From: Terriglobales bacterium
GTDB lineage: Bacteria > Acidobacteriota > Terriglobia > Terriglobales > Acidobacteriaceae
Length of the DNA: 64,000 nt
Direction of reading: 5' to 3'
NCBI GenBank assembly: GCA_035651995.1
Contig: DASRER010000002.1
Span: forward strand, 310,001-374,000
Of the stretch, positions 1-8,137 are shown in pieces. Numbering within the stretch: position 1 is the stretch's first letter; every line of letters begins with the position of its first letter. The position numbers and the translations under genes were made by a program. Under the pieces are notes generated by a model. The model saw nothing but the letters and a program-made list of their open reading frames with translations. It was not told the DNA's origin and did not search any database.

Positions 1-1172
1 TGGAGATTCCCGATCCGGCGATGAAGGTCCAGGGCAACACCGCCGCCGAACTGCCCGCGCCGGCGCTGCGCTACTTCACCATCCACCTGGAGCGCGACCA
101 GAGCAAGGTGGACTACGGCAGCATCAAGTCGAAGATCAACACCGAATCGGCGGGCGGCGTGAGCGACTGCAAGAGCGTGCCCAACGAGATCGTGTGCATC
201 TTCGATTTGAAGCGCCGCGCCGGCTTCGATCTGCACCCCGGGCGCAACGCCATCGAGATCGAATACAAGGACCCGTACGAGCGCTACCACTACGCCTCGT
301 TCCTGCTGCAACTGGGCGGCAAGCCAACCGTCATGCGCGCCGGCGCGAAGGCCGGCCCGCCGGAAAGACCGGGCGGCGAGAAATACGCCGTGGTGGTCGG
401 CGTCTCGCACTACCAGTTCTCGGGGCCCGGCCTGCCGAACCTGCAATTCGCCGATCGCGACGCCTCGGCTTTTCGCGACTTCCTGATGTCGCCCGACGGC
501 GGCAACTTCCCGCGCGACAACATCAGGTTCCTGCTCAACGAAGACGCCACGTCGCAGGCCGTGCTCAGCGCACTGCGGACATTCTTGACCAAGCCTCGCC
601 CGCAGGATGTGGTGGTGATTTATTTCGCGGGACACGGCTCGCCCGATCCCAACGATCGCCGCAACCTGTATCTGCTGACCTACGACACCAAGCCCGACGA
701 CATGGGCGGCACCGCCATCCCCATGACCGAGCTGCCAAAAATCCTGACCGAAGTCGTCAAAGCCAAGCGCGTGGTGCTCATTGCCGACAGCTGCCACAGC
801 TTCGGCATCATGGGACGGCGTTCGGGCCCGGCCAACGCCAACAACCTGATCAACGAATATCTTTCGGCGACGTCGGCGCAAGGCCAGCGCGCGGTGATGA
901 CCGCCAGCGACGTCAGCGAAAAGTCGCAGGAAGACCCGAAGTGGGGCGGCGGACACGGCGTCTTCACCTGGTACGTGCTGCGCGGGCTGAAGGGCGAAGC
1001 CGACGCCAACCACGATGGCACCGTGACCGCGGGCGAACTGTTCCACTACGTCCACGAAGAAGTGCAGAAGGCCACCAACAGCCAGCAGACGCCGCTGGCC
1101 TCGCCGGGGCTGGCGGAAAATTTGGCGTTGTCGGGCGCGGGAATGCGGGCGGGGACGGCGTCGGGGAGGTAA
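1..1172 (+). CDS. caspase-like (C14) peptidase with EF-hand-like loop, 5' partial
   Basis: The reading frame is open to the window edge. The first ATG is at 21, but upstream codons continue in frame, so the true start probably lies outside. Residues are counted from that ATG. Residues 1-100 look like a beta-rich N-terminal domain I do not recognise. Residues 120-320 form a caspase/metacaspase fold with the catalytic dyad visible as His205 in YFAGHG and Cys258 in ADSCHS. Downstream, residues 328-339 (D-x-N-x-D-G...E) fit a canonical 12-residue EF-hand/dockerin calcium loop. Metacaspase-like enzymes cleave after Lys/Arg and are often calcium-activated; calcium control here is inference. The gene converges on a DUF928-like/CHASE2 operon with a 2-bp gap. 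I am confident of the fold and unsure of the substrate. Confidence 0.88.
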   Translation, partial: EIPDPAMKVQGNTAAELPAPALRYFTIHLERDQSKVDYGSIKSKINTESAGGVSDCKSVPNEIVCIFDLKRRAGFDLHPGRNAIEIEYKDPYERYHYASFLLQLGGKPTVMRAGAKAGPPERPGGEKYAVVVGVSHYQFSGPGLPNLQFADRDASAFRDFLMSPDGGNFPRDNIRFLLNEDATSQAVLSALRTFLTKPRPQDVVVIYFAGHGSPDPNDRRNLYLLTYDTKPDDMGGTAIPMTELPKILTEVVKAKRVVLIADSCHSFGIMGRRSGPANANNLINEYLSATSAQGQRAVMTASDVSEKSQEDPKWGGGHGVFTWYVLRGLKGEADANHDGTVTAGELFHYVHEEVQKATNSQQTPLASPGLAENLALSGAGMRAGTASGR

Positions 1173-1174
1173 GC

Positions 1175-1897
1175 CTACTTCCTCAGCTCCCCCGCCCTCT
1201 GCAGATCCCGCTGCGCCGCCGACCTGGTATTCTCGCTCTTCTCGAACACATGCCCGCGCAACTCCAGCAGGTCGGCATCGCCGGGATGCGCCGCGATCAT
1301 CTCGTTCAACGCCGCGACCGTGTCGTACCAGACGCCCGCGTCCACCAGCGCCTGGAGCCGCCGCGTGTCGTCGCCGCCGGCGTTCGCCAGCGCTGCTTCA
1401 AGGTTCTTGCGCTCAGTGCCGCCGACGATTTCCATCGTCAGTTCCGGAGAGGGCGGGCCCGAAGTTGCCGACTCCGGCTGCACCGTCCACGTGTAACGCT
1501 TTCCCGGCGCCAATCCCGCCGACGCCAAGGCCCGGTACTCGTATCCGTTCACCGACTCGCGCAGCAGCTCGTTGCCGTCGGCGTCATTCAGCGTGAAGAC
1601 GAACTTGCGCGTGGGCCCCGGATACGTCCAGGCGAACACGGGCGTCGTCGTGTAGGACTTGGCGGACATGGGCGCCAGCGGCTGGGGGAAGCGGTCGCCC
1701 GAGCCGCGCGTGGCGCCGCCCACGGTGGCCTGCTTGGCCAGCGCGGCCGCGTCGGCGCGCTCGAACTTCGCCAGGTCCACATTGACGCGTGGACGCTTGG
1801 CCGGCGGCGGCGGCGGCGAAGGTGAAGCTTGCTTCGCCTGCGCGAAAGAAATCGCAGTCAAAAACAGAACACAAGCAAGCAGACGAAGCGCGCCCAT
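1175..1897 (-). CDS. DUF928-like exported protein
   Basis: This is a 240-residue protein. I chose the ATG at 1897, rather than a start 23 codons upstream inside the preceding gene, because it begins a clear Sec signal peptide (MGALRLLACVLFLTAISFAQA). A proline-rich stretch follows, then a pattern resembling DUF928: a GG-TRG motif, a P-L-x-P segment, TTTPVFAW-Y, a D-x-x-G-x-E-L strand, and a C-terminal helical part with GVWYDT. The function of DUF928 is unknown; in cyanobacteria it is often found near CHASE2 and CHAT/caspase proteins. Here it follows a CHASE2-cyclase stop codon by 10 bp, so the two are almost certainly cotranscribed. The family assignment comes from recalled motif similarity. 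Confidence 0.7.
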   Translation of the reverse strand: MGALRLLACVLFLTAISFAQAKQASPSPPPPPAKRPRVNVDLAKFERADAAALAKQATVGGATRGSGDRFPQPLAPMSAKSYTTTPVFAWTYPGPTRKFVFTLNDADGNELLRESVNGYEYRALASAGLAPGKRYTWTVQPESATSGPPSPELTMEIVGGTERKNLEAALANAGGDDTRRLQALVDAGVWYDTVAALNEMIAAHPGDADLLELRGHVFEKSENTRSAAQRDLQRAGELRK

Positions 1898-1907
1898 TGA
1901 CGACCCC

Positions 1908-3857
1908 CTACTTTGTCCCGGCGGCATCGGCGGCCGCGGCGGTGTAGATGAGAATCTTACCTTCAAACCCCTTCACCTCGACTTCTCCGGCGGGCGCGAG
2001 CGCGCACTTGTGTTTGACCAGCTCATAGGTCGCCGGGCTCACGGCGATGTCGGTGCCCAGGTCTTTGTTCGCGCTCTCCAGTCGAGACGCCAGGTTCACC
2101 GTCTCGCCGATCACGGAATACTCCAGCCGGGTGGCCGCGCCCACGTTGCCGGCCGTCAGCGGACCGGTGTGAATGCCCACGCCGATGCGCAAATCGCGCG
2201 GAAACGCCGGATCGCCGGCGTGCTCGGCTGCGAGCTTGGCGGCGCGCTCGACCATGGCGAGCGCGGCTTCGACGGCGGCGCAGGCGTCGGCCTCGGCGCC
2301 CTGGCTGATGGGCACGCCGTAGACCGCCATGATGCCGTCGCCGATGAACTTGTTCAGGAACCCGCCGCGAACCTGGATTTCTTCCGCCATGGCGGTGAAG
2401 TACTCGTTCAGCCAGGCCAGCACTTCCGCCGACGGCTTGCCGGCTGTGTTCCGGGTGAAGTTGCGGATGTCGCTGAACAGCACCGTGGCGACCACTTCCT
2501 TGCCGGCGAGCACCACCTCGCCGCGGCGGTCCCAGATCTCAGCCGCGACTTCCGGCGCGACGTAGCGCGAGAACAGGCCCATCAGCTCGGCGCGTTCCCG
2601 CTGCGTGGCCGAGTGCAGCAGTTGCTCGCGCAGAAAGCGATAGCCGTATCCAACCGGCAGCCCGAGAAGCAAAGCGAATTCGACGGGGACCCAGTCGAAC
2701 CACCGCTGGCCGAGAGTGAACGCCGCCTGCGCGCCGCCGATCAGCAACGCCATGAGCGTGAGCGTGGTGAGGACACCGGCCGCCGCGCGCCGGGTAACGA
2801 TGGCGAACATCGCCACCAGCGCCACCACGATCAGGATTGCCCAGTTCACGCGTCCGGAGACCGGCGCAACGACGCGCCCGGTGAGCAGCGAGTTCAGCGA
2901 CGCCGCCTGGATCTGCGTGCCGGCCAGTTGCGGACGCACGCCGCCATAGCGGCGGCGGAACAGCGGCGTGGTGTGGCGGTCGGCGCCAGCCGCGCTGCTC
3001 TGCCCGATGAGCACGACTTTGCCGGCGAACTGCGAGGCGTCAAAACCCGGCTGAAGCAGGGTTCGCGCCGAAACAGTCCGCGCGGGCTGCGGGCTCCACG
3101 TCCCGATCAGCGCGGTGTTGAAGTTCTGTTCGGCGAGCGGAATCATTGCTGGACCGAAGCGGATGCGCGGCTGGCCGGGCACCGGCTCGATGGGCGTGCG
3201 GCGGAAGTTCACCGCCAGCGCCGCCGGAAACGAGAGCACGTTGGAATCTCTGGCGGGCAGCAGAAACATGCGGCGGATGAAGCCGTCGTCGTCCACCGGC
3301 ATATTGATGAAGCCCACGCCGAGCGCCGCGCCCGCCTTGCAGTTCGACGCCGCCTGCTCGTCAACCTCGCAGATCGCCGGCAGCGGATTTTGCGCCGGCA
3401 CTCCCGCCGAGCCCGCCACGCTGCCCACGATCACGTTCTGCGCTTCGGCGATTGCCGCCGCCAGTTCCTGGTCGCCTTTCTCGTTACGCGCCTCGGTGAG
3501 CAGGATGTCGAGCCCGATCAGGTCGGGCTTTCCGGCGGCGACGCGGCGCAGCACGTCGGCAACGACGGTGCGCGGGACGGGCCAGGTTTTGAGCGTGAGG
3601 ACAGTGTCGTCGTCGAAGTCCACCACCACGATGCCGGCCGCGCGCGGCGCGGGACTCGCCAGATTGACCAGCAGGTCGTATCCCCACCAGCGCACGTCGC
3701 TGACGAATGCGGTTTCGCGAGAGAGATAGACTGCCGCGACTACCGCCCAAGCCAAAAGCACGGCAGCGAGGAGCGGTTTCGATTTTTCCAGAAGGCCCAC
3801 GCGGTTGAGGGTTGGAGCGCGGGTATTATCCCATCGCGCCGGCGCGACAGTGAGCAT
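1908..3857 (-). CDS. CHASE2-domain class III adenylate/guanylate cyclase
   Basis: This is a 649-residue membrane-bound cyclase. One TM helix (about 29-45) is followed by an extracytoplasmic CHASE2 sensor (about 50-330), three TM helices (about 338-407) and a class III cyclase domain (about 450-640). Metal-binding aspartates are D463 (FSDIRNFT) and D507 (FIGDG). Lys503 and Ser581 occupy the base-specifying positions in a Lys/Ser-Thr arrangement typical of bacterial class IIIb adenylate cyclases. N588 and R592 (NLASR) are the transition-state pair. All catalytic residues are present, so it should make cAMP. It sits 38 bp downstream of the candidate selenoprotein gene and 10 bp upstream of the DUF928-like gene. 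No Shine-Dalgarno precedes the ATG; a GTG at 3800 is an alternative start. Confidence 0.93.
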   Translation of the reverse strand: MLTVAPARWDNTRAPTLNRVGLLEKSKPLLAAVLLAWAVVAAVYLSRETAFVSDVRWWGYDLLVNLASPAPRAAGIVVVDFDDDTVLTLKTWPVPRTVVADVLRRVAAGKPDLIGLDILLTEARNEKGDQELAAAIAEAQNVIVGSVAGSAGVPAQNPLPAICEVDEQAASNCKAGAALGVGFINMPVDDDGFIRRMFLLPARDSNVLSFPAALAVNFRRTPIEPVPGQPRIRFGPAMIPLAEQNFNTALIGTWSPQPARTVSARTLLQPGFDASQFAGKVVLIGQSSAAGADRHTTPLFRRRYGGVRPQLAGTQIQAASLNSLLTGRVVAPVSGRVNWAILIVVALVAMFAIVTRRAAAGVLTTLTLMALLIGGAQAAFTLGQRWFDWVPVEFALLLGLPVGYGYRFLREQLLHSATQRERAELMGLFSRYVAPEVAAEIWDRRGEVVLAGKEVVATVLFSDIRNFTRNTAGKPSAEVLAWLNEYFTAMAEEIQVRGGFLNKFIGDGIMAVYGVPISQGAEADACAAVEAALAMVERAAKLAAEHAGDPAFPRDLRIGVGIHTGPLTAGNVGAATRLEYSVIGETVNLASRLESANKDLGTDIAVSPATYELVKHKCALAPAGEVEVKGFEGKILIYTAAAADAAGTK

Positions 3858-3895
3858 TTAGCTGCGGAAGCGCAGCCAGCTGCGTCTCTGCGTCT

Positions 3896-4450
3896 TTACG
3901 CCGCTATGCCAGTCTGGTACAGCTCGTCGCTGCCCACGTCAAACACCCGGTTGAGCCGCGCGCGGAAGTTCTCAAAGGCAAGATGCGCGCCCAGCTCCAG
4001 CAGCTGCTCTTCGGAGAATTGCGCCCGCAGCCGCGCGAACAGTTCGTCCGAGATGTTCGACGGCGTGCTGGCCATCGCGTCGGCCAGCTCGATCACCAGC
4101 CGTTCGACGTCGGTGAAGACGCTGAAATCGGCGCCCGGCACGGCTTTCAGCTTTTCATCCGAGAGCCCGGCTTTTCTGCCCACGGCAGAATTGATGTCCA
4201 CTCAAAACGGGCAGCCGACGCGGGCCGCCGTCCGCACTTTGCCGAGCTGGATGTAGCGCAGCGAAACGCGCCGCCTCCGCCCCAGCGCCACCTCCATCAG
4301 GATGCCGCCCCACACCACGCCGGGCACGCGCATCTGCAGCTTGGCCGGCGTCAGGTCTTTGCCGAACATGCGGCGCATAACGCCGTAGAACCAGCGCAGG
4401 TGCCACGGGGCGTCTTTCTTTTCGATTCCTGATATGCGGGCGTGCGGCAT
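3896..4450 (-). CDS. AhpD/carboxymuconolactone decarboxylase-like protein, probable selenoprotein (TGA read-through)
   Basis: A 184-codon frame runs from an ATG at 4450, with a strong AGGAGG ribosome site 6 nt upstream, to 3896. It is interrupted only by TGA at 4204-4202 (codon 83). Upstream codons give an alpha-helical CMD N-terminus ending GCPF. Downstream codons continue at once with VDINSAVG and the rest of a CMD domain. The interrupted motif is therefore C80-P-F-U83, a redox CxxC in which TGA replaces the second cysteine. AhpD-like proteins with CxxU are a known bacterial selenoprotein type. A perfect 7-bp hairpin with a GUG loop follows the TGA at the distance expected of a bacterial SECIS. 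The alternative is a recent nonsense mutation (TGC/TGT to TGA) or a sequence error. The likely role is thiol/selenol peroxidase or redox relay; no selA, selB, selC or selD is visible in this window. Confidence 0.8.
4174..4190 (-). promoter_or_regulatory. candidate bacterial SECIS hairpin
   Basis: On the coding (minus) strand a perfect 7-bp stem, TTCTGCC paired with GGCAGAA, encloses the 3-nt loop GTG. Eleven nucleotides separate the TGA from the stem and 18 separate it from the apical loop. Bacterial SECIS elements need a small apical loop with G among its first two bases, 16-37 nt after UGA; all of these hold here. Confidence 0.65.
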
Positions 4451-4520
4451 CGGTCTCCTCCTGGGCGACAGGATCACCCCTGCTTAGTGGATGCGCGATG
4501 CGGCGCAATGATTCCCGAAT

Positions 4521-5637
4521 TTAGCGCGCGGAGAAAGCGAAAATCGTCACGCTGTGGAAACGCTCGCCCGGGTTCAGCACGGTGGAAGGAAAGTCCGGAT
4601 GATTGGGCGAGTCCGGAAAATGCTGCGTCTCGAGGCACAGTCCGGCGCGGCGGCCGTAGCTGCGCCCGCCTTTGCCGATGGCGCTGCCGTTCAGGTAGTT
4701 GCCGGTGTAGAACTGCACGCCCGGTTCGGTCGTGCTCACGGTGAGCACGCGGCCGGAGCCGGGCTCGTACAGCTCGGCGACCACGCGCAGCTTGCCGGGA
4801 CTGTCGAGCACGAAGTTGTGGTCGTAGCCGCGTCCGGCCTCGATCTGCGAGTCCTTCTCGTCAATGCGCTCGCCCACGCGGCGCGCCTGGCGGAAATCGA
4901 ACGGCGTGCCGGCGACCGGGCGCAGCTCGCCGGTGGGAATCAGCGTGGCATTCACCGGCGTGAAGCGCGCGGCGTGGATGGTCAGCTCGTGTCCCAGCAC
5001 GTCTGCCGACGCGCCGCCGCTCAGATTGAAATAAGAATGGTTGGACAGGTTCACGACCGTGGGCTTGGCAGTGGTCGCGCCGTACTCGATCTTCAATGCG
5101 CCGCCGCTGAGCGTGTAGCGCACGACTGCCGTTAGCGTTCCGGGAAATCCCTGGTCGCCGTCGGGACTGGTGTGCTCCAGCTCGACGCCGTTGCCAATGC
5201 GCTTCGCCTTCCAGACCAGCTTGTCGAAGCCGAGCGGCCCGCCGTGAAGCGCGTTGCCGTTGTTGTTGGTGGGAATACGGTAGCCGGCGCCATTCAGCGA
5301 AAACCTGCCGCCGGCGATGCGGTTCGCATAACGCCCGATGAGCGACCCGAAGTGCGGATTGTTCGGTCCCGTAGCCCTCGAGCGTGTCGAAGCCGAGGAC
5401 CACGTCGGCCATCGTTCCTTTGCGGTCAGGAACGCGCAGCGACTGCACCACGCCGCCGTACGTAAGGACGGTGGCTTCAGCGCGCCCGTCCGAAAGGGTG
5501 AATGCTTCGACCGCCACGCCATCGGGAGTCTTGCCGAACGGACGACTGCTCACGCGAGTCTGCGCCCCGGCTCCGGCCACCAGCACGGCGGCACAGAGCA
5601 GCAGTGGAATCGCCGCTGGCACAGTGACCACACGCAT
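4521..5637 (-). pseudogene. secreted aldose 1-epimerase (galactose mutarotase), single frameshift
   Basis: The N-terminal part (5637 to about 5368) starts with a Sec signal peptide and continues through GGVVQSLRVPDRKG to LGFDTLEGY. The remaining part (about 5362 to 4521) is in another frame, from NNPHFGSLIGRYANRI through the catalytic His segment NHSYFNLSG to the C-terminal Glu segment CLETQHFPDSPN. The frame changes near 5363-5368 and is restored by deleting one base, which joins GYGT to NNPHFG exactly as in family members. Mutarotases interconvert alpha and beta aldoses. All conserved regions survive on both sides, so this is either a very recent lesion or an assembly error. It is the first gene of the minus-strand run leading to the CHASE2 cyclase. 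Confidence 0.85.
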
Positions 5638-5671
5638 TCAAGAGAAAAGCGCCGGGTGGACGCCGCCCCGC

Positions 5672-5827
5672 TTACGACCAGCTCACTTCGCGGTATTGCC
5701 CCACGCGAATGAATTCGTAACTCTTCAGGCTGTCGAAGTCGTTGCGCTCGGCCAGGGCAACAATGCGCTCCATCAGTTCATCCGCCTGCCTGGGCTCAGA
5801 TTCCTGGTCGCCTTCCAGAGACGCCAC
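5672..5827 (-). CDS. small hypothetical ORF, possibly 5'-truncated
   Basis: A frame with coding-like codon use encodes a short acidic helical peptide ending in VGQYREVSWS before TAA at 5672. The only standard start in frame is GTG at 5827 (51 residues), with no Shine-Dalgarno. The frame stays open to a TGA near 5888 and the extra 20 codons also look protein-like, so the gene may have lost its N-terminus. I do not recognise the family. The rest of 5641-5982 holds nothing I can support. Confidence 0.35.
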   Translation of the reverse strand: MASLEGDQESEPRQADELMERIVALAERNDFDSLKSYEFIRVGQYREVSWS

Positions 5828-5982
5828 GAGTTGAACCAGGGTCGAACGGGAGAACTTGAGCGGGGCGTGCTGCTCATCGCGCTGGCCTCAGAAAACCAGG
5901 ATGAACGCACCGGGATAATACCGGAAAGCACAGTCACTGGACAGCCGGACCGCCGGCCGCTGTTTTACTGAACGAAACGCTG

Positions 5983-6624
5983 TCAGGCGCACCTGGCGGC
6001 GCGTGGCGGCTGGCCTCCCGCCATCCAAGCCAGCCCGTCGCGGGCCACCAGGGTGGCGCGATCGGCGATGCGCGCGAGGTTGTTTGCCGAACCCAGCTCC
6101 CAGGCGATCTCCGACACGCTGCTGGCTGAACCGCGCCGGCGGAACGCTGCCTCCATCACCTCCAGCGTCCATTGATCGGCGAGACGACACTCCAGGGCGT
6201 GCTGCGCGAGGAGCGTGTCGCGATGCCGCACCGCAGTGAGCACGCGGCGGCACTGGTGCGCCACCGCAATGGCCAGCGGCTCGAGCGACGGGAGAGCCAC
6301 GAGCGGCTCACGCGCCGTTACCGATTCGGACGCACAGCGCGCCGCCCGTCCCAGCCGAAGCAACGAAGCGCGCAGGTGCAGCTCGGCCGCCGTCACTCTC
6401 GGGCTCGCCTCGCTGCCGTCGACCACCGGCTGCGTGGTGGGAACCCCCCAGGCGTCGCCGTCGGCGAACTCCCAGGATTGCAACATCGACAGGCAGGCCA
6501 GGGCCCGGTCGCCGCGCACAATGGCGCGGACGGAGGCATCGACCACCGGCTGCACAACCTCGATCAGGCCAGGAACGTCGCGCGGCGGGATTGGCGGAAG
6601 CGGGACACGGGTCACGGCCAGCAT
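5983..6624 (-). CDS. hypothetical helical protein
   Basis: This is a 213-residue, mostly alpha-helical, alanine- and leucine-rich protein of unknown family. Its ATG at 6624 has a good ribosome site (AAGGGG about 5 nt upstream). QPVVDASV near residue 30 and QPVVDGSE near residue 67 form a weak internal repeat. Part of the middle resembles a GAF- or HDOD-like helical array, but no motif is decisive. It is divergent from the radical SAM gene across a 340-bp gap. No signal peptide or membrane segment is visible. It is probably real, given its codon use and ribosome site. Confidence 0.55.
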   Translation of the reverse strand: MLAVTRVPLPPIPPRDVPGLIEVVQPVVDASVRAIVRGDRALACLSMLQSWEFADGDAWGVPTTQPVVDGSEASPRVTAAELHLRASLLRLGRAARCASESVTAREPLVALPSLEPLAIAVAHQCRRVLTAVRHRDTLLAQHALECRLADQWTLEVMEAAFRRRGSASSVSEIAWELGSANNLARIADRATLVARDGLAWMAGGQPPRAARCA

Positions 6625-6965
6625 GGATACCCCTTGAGTAAAAAGTCGGTCGAAAGCTGGAAGGACGGACGCCAGGTTCGACGCCGTCCGGTATTTCCAC
6701 CATGTATTGAGTTTTCACCTTAAGCGGGCGGGATAAAAAGCAGGTAACCGTAAGGTTAATTTCGTGTAAATCTCCCGCAACCCTGATTTTCACCGGTAAT
6801 TTCCAGCCGCTCGCGCCCTTTCTGCATCCAATCCACAGCAACGGCCCGCAATTCCACGGAAGAGGCTCGATCAATTCATAGCAGGTCAGTCCGGCGGGCG
6901 GAAAGCGGCCGCCGGTAAGTCGCGCACCGGCGGGCGCGCCCCGCCACAGCTAGAAGGGCCATTCA
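6625..6965. other. divergent intergenic region
   Basis: This 341-bp gap separates divergent genes. Bases 6700-6800 are distinctly AT-richer than the surroundings and contain a small palindrome (TAACC-N4-GGTTA at 6745-6758) and two copies of TTTTCACC (6714 and 6788). It probably carries promoters for both neighbours. I found no riboswitch or ORF. Confidence 0.4.
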
Positions 6966-8030
6966 GTGAAGAAGTCCGAAGTGGTGCAAGCCTGGGGCCG
7001 CATCCTGCGCGGCATTCGCCCCACCCTTTCCATTGAAATTACGCGCGAGTGTCCGCTGCATTGCCCGGGATGCTACGCCTACGAAGACATGCACCTGGGC
7101 ACGGGCGTCAATTTGCGCCGGCTCGCCGACAAGAAGGGCGACGAACTGATTGCCGGCGTGCTGGGCGTGGTGGACGAGTACCGGCCGCTGCACGTCTCCC
7201 TCGTGGGCGGCGAGCCGCTGGTGCGATACCGCGAACTCGAGGTCATCGTGCCCGAGCTGCGCCGCCGCGGCGTCCACGTGCAGGTGGTGACCAGCGCGGT
7301 GCGTCCGCTGCCGGAGAGCTGGAAGGCGTTCCGCGACAAGTTCACCGTGGCCGTCTCGATTGACGGCCTCCAGCCGGAGCACGACCTGCGGCGGCGCCCG
7401 GCGACCTATGAGCGCATCCTGAAGCACATCGCCGGACACCGCGTGATCATCCACTGCACCGTGACCGGGCAGATGGTGAAGCGCGCCGGCTACCTGAACG
7501 ACTTCCTCGCCTTCTGGACGCCGCGTCCGGAGATCGGCAAAGTGTGGTTCAGCTTCTTCACGCCGCAGCGCGGCGCGATGTCCCCCGAAGTGCTCACGCC
7601 CGAAGAAAGAGCGCAGACCATCGAGCTGCTGCTGAAGCTGCGCGAGGCGTATCCCAAGCTCGACATGCGCGCCTCCGTCATCCGCGAGTTCGCCCGCCCG
7701 CCGGAGTCGCCGGAAGAGTGCATCTTCGCCAAGACGACACACACGATCTCCGCTGATTTGAAGACGCGCGTCACGCCCTGCCAGTTCGGCGGCGATCCCG
7801 ACTGCTCCCAGTGCGGCTGCATGGCCAGCATGGGCCTGGCAGCGGTGGGAAACTACAAGCTGATCGGCGGGTTGACGGCGGGGCACGTGTTTCGGGCTTC
7901 GTTCGCGGTGGGCGACAAGGTCAAAAGCCTCACACAAAGGGCACGAAGGACGCACAAAGGGCCTGCCGGTGCGCGCGTCTCTGCGCTGAAGATTCTGCCT
8001 GCCTCGGTCAATGGCGAGGACGGCCGCTAG
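6966..8030 (+). CDS. radical SAM protein with C-terminal cysteine cluster
   Basis: This is a 354-residue enzyme. The radical-SAM cluster motif is C29-x3-C33-x2-C36 (CPLHCPGC), followed by a GGEP motif at 81-84. The C-terminal third carries additional cysteines (ECIFAK, TPCQFGG, DCSQCGCM), suggesting an auxiliary Fe-S site of SPASM/twitch type. Such enzymes cleave SAM to a 5'-deoxyadenosyl radical; the substrate here is unknown. The fold resembles MoaA/HpnH-like proteins, and no peptide precursor gene is adjacent. The last about 35 residues look like translated repeat sequence (CACAAAGG-type words at 7931-7962), so the native end is probably near residue 318. Confidence 0.85.
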   Translation: MKKSEVVQAWGRILRGIRPTLSIEITRECPLHCPGCYAYEDMHLGTGVNLRRLADKKGDELIAGVLGVVDEYRPLHVSLVGGEPLVRYRELEVIVPELRRRGVHVQVVTSAVRPLPESWKAFRDKFTVAVSIDGLQPEHDLRRRPATYERILKHIAGHRVIIHCTVTGQMVKRAGYLNDFLAFWTPRPEIGKVWFSFFTPQRGAMSPEVLTPEERAQTIELLLKLREAYPKLDMRASVIREFARPPESPEECIFAKTTHTISADLKTRVTPCQFGGDPDCSQCGCMASMGLAAVGNYKLIGGLTAGHVFRASFAVGDKVKSLTQRARRTHKGPAGARVSALKILPASVNGEDGR

Positions 8031-8137
8031 GCTGCGCCGTCCACGTTGTAGCGACGGGCGCCCTCGCCCGTCGGCACGCCACCACGACTCCAGACTTCTG
8101 TCCCGGATTCGATTCACCACGGAGACAGAGCGGCGGA
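8031..8137. repeat. intergenic hairpin and CCACGGAGACA repeat word
   Basis: A perfect 9-bp stem (CGACGGGCG, loop CCCT) lies at 8052-8073. The convergent gap also contains a CACCACGGAGACA word at 8116-8128 that recurs at other repeats in this window. The hairpin lacks a T tract, so it is a repeat rather than a clear intrinsic terminator. Confidence 0.5.

Noticed and set aside
5672-5889. Second TGA-containing frame near 5888 as another selenocysteine site
   Set aside because: The upstream codons belong to a shadow frame with no homology to the downstream peptide, and no redox motif surrounds the TGA.
6625-6965. c-di-GMP or other riboswitch upstream of the radical SAM gene
   Set aside because: No conserved riboswitch core could be found; only short palindromes and TTTTCACC words are present.
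8052-8073. Hairpin after the radical SAM gene as an intrinsic terminator
   Set aside because: The stem is strong but no T tract follows on either strand; it matches a dispersed repeat better.
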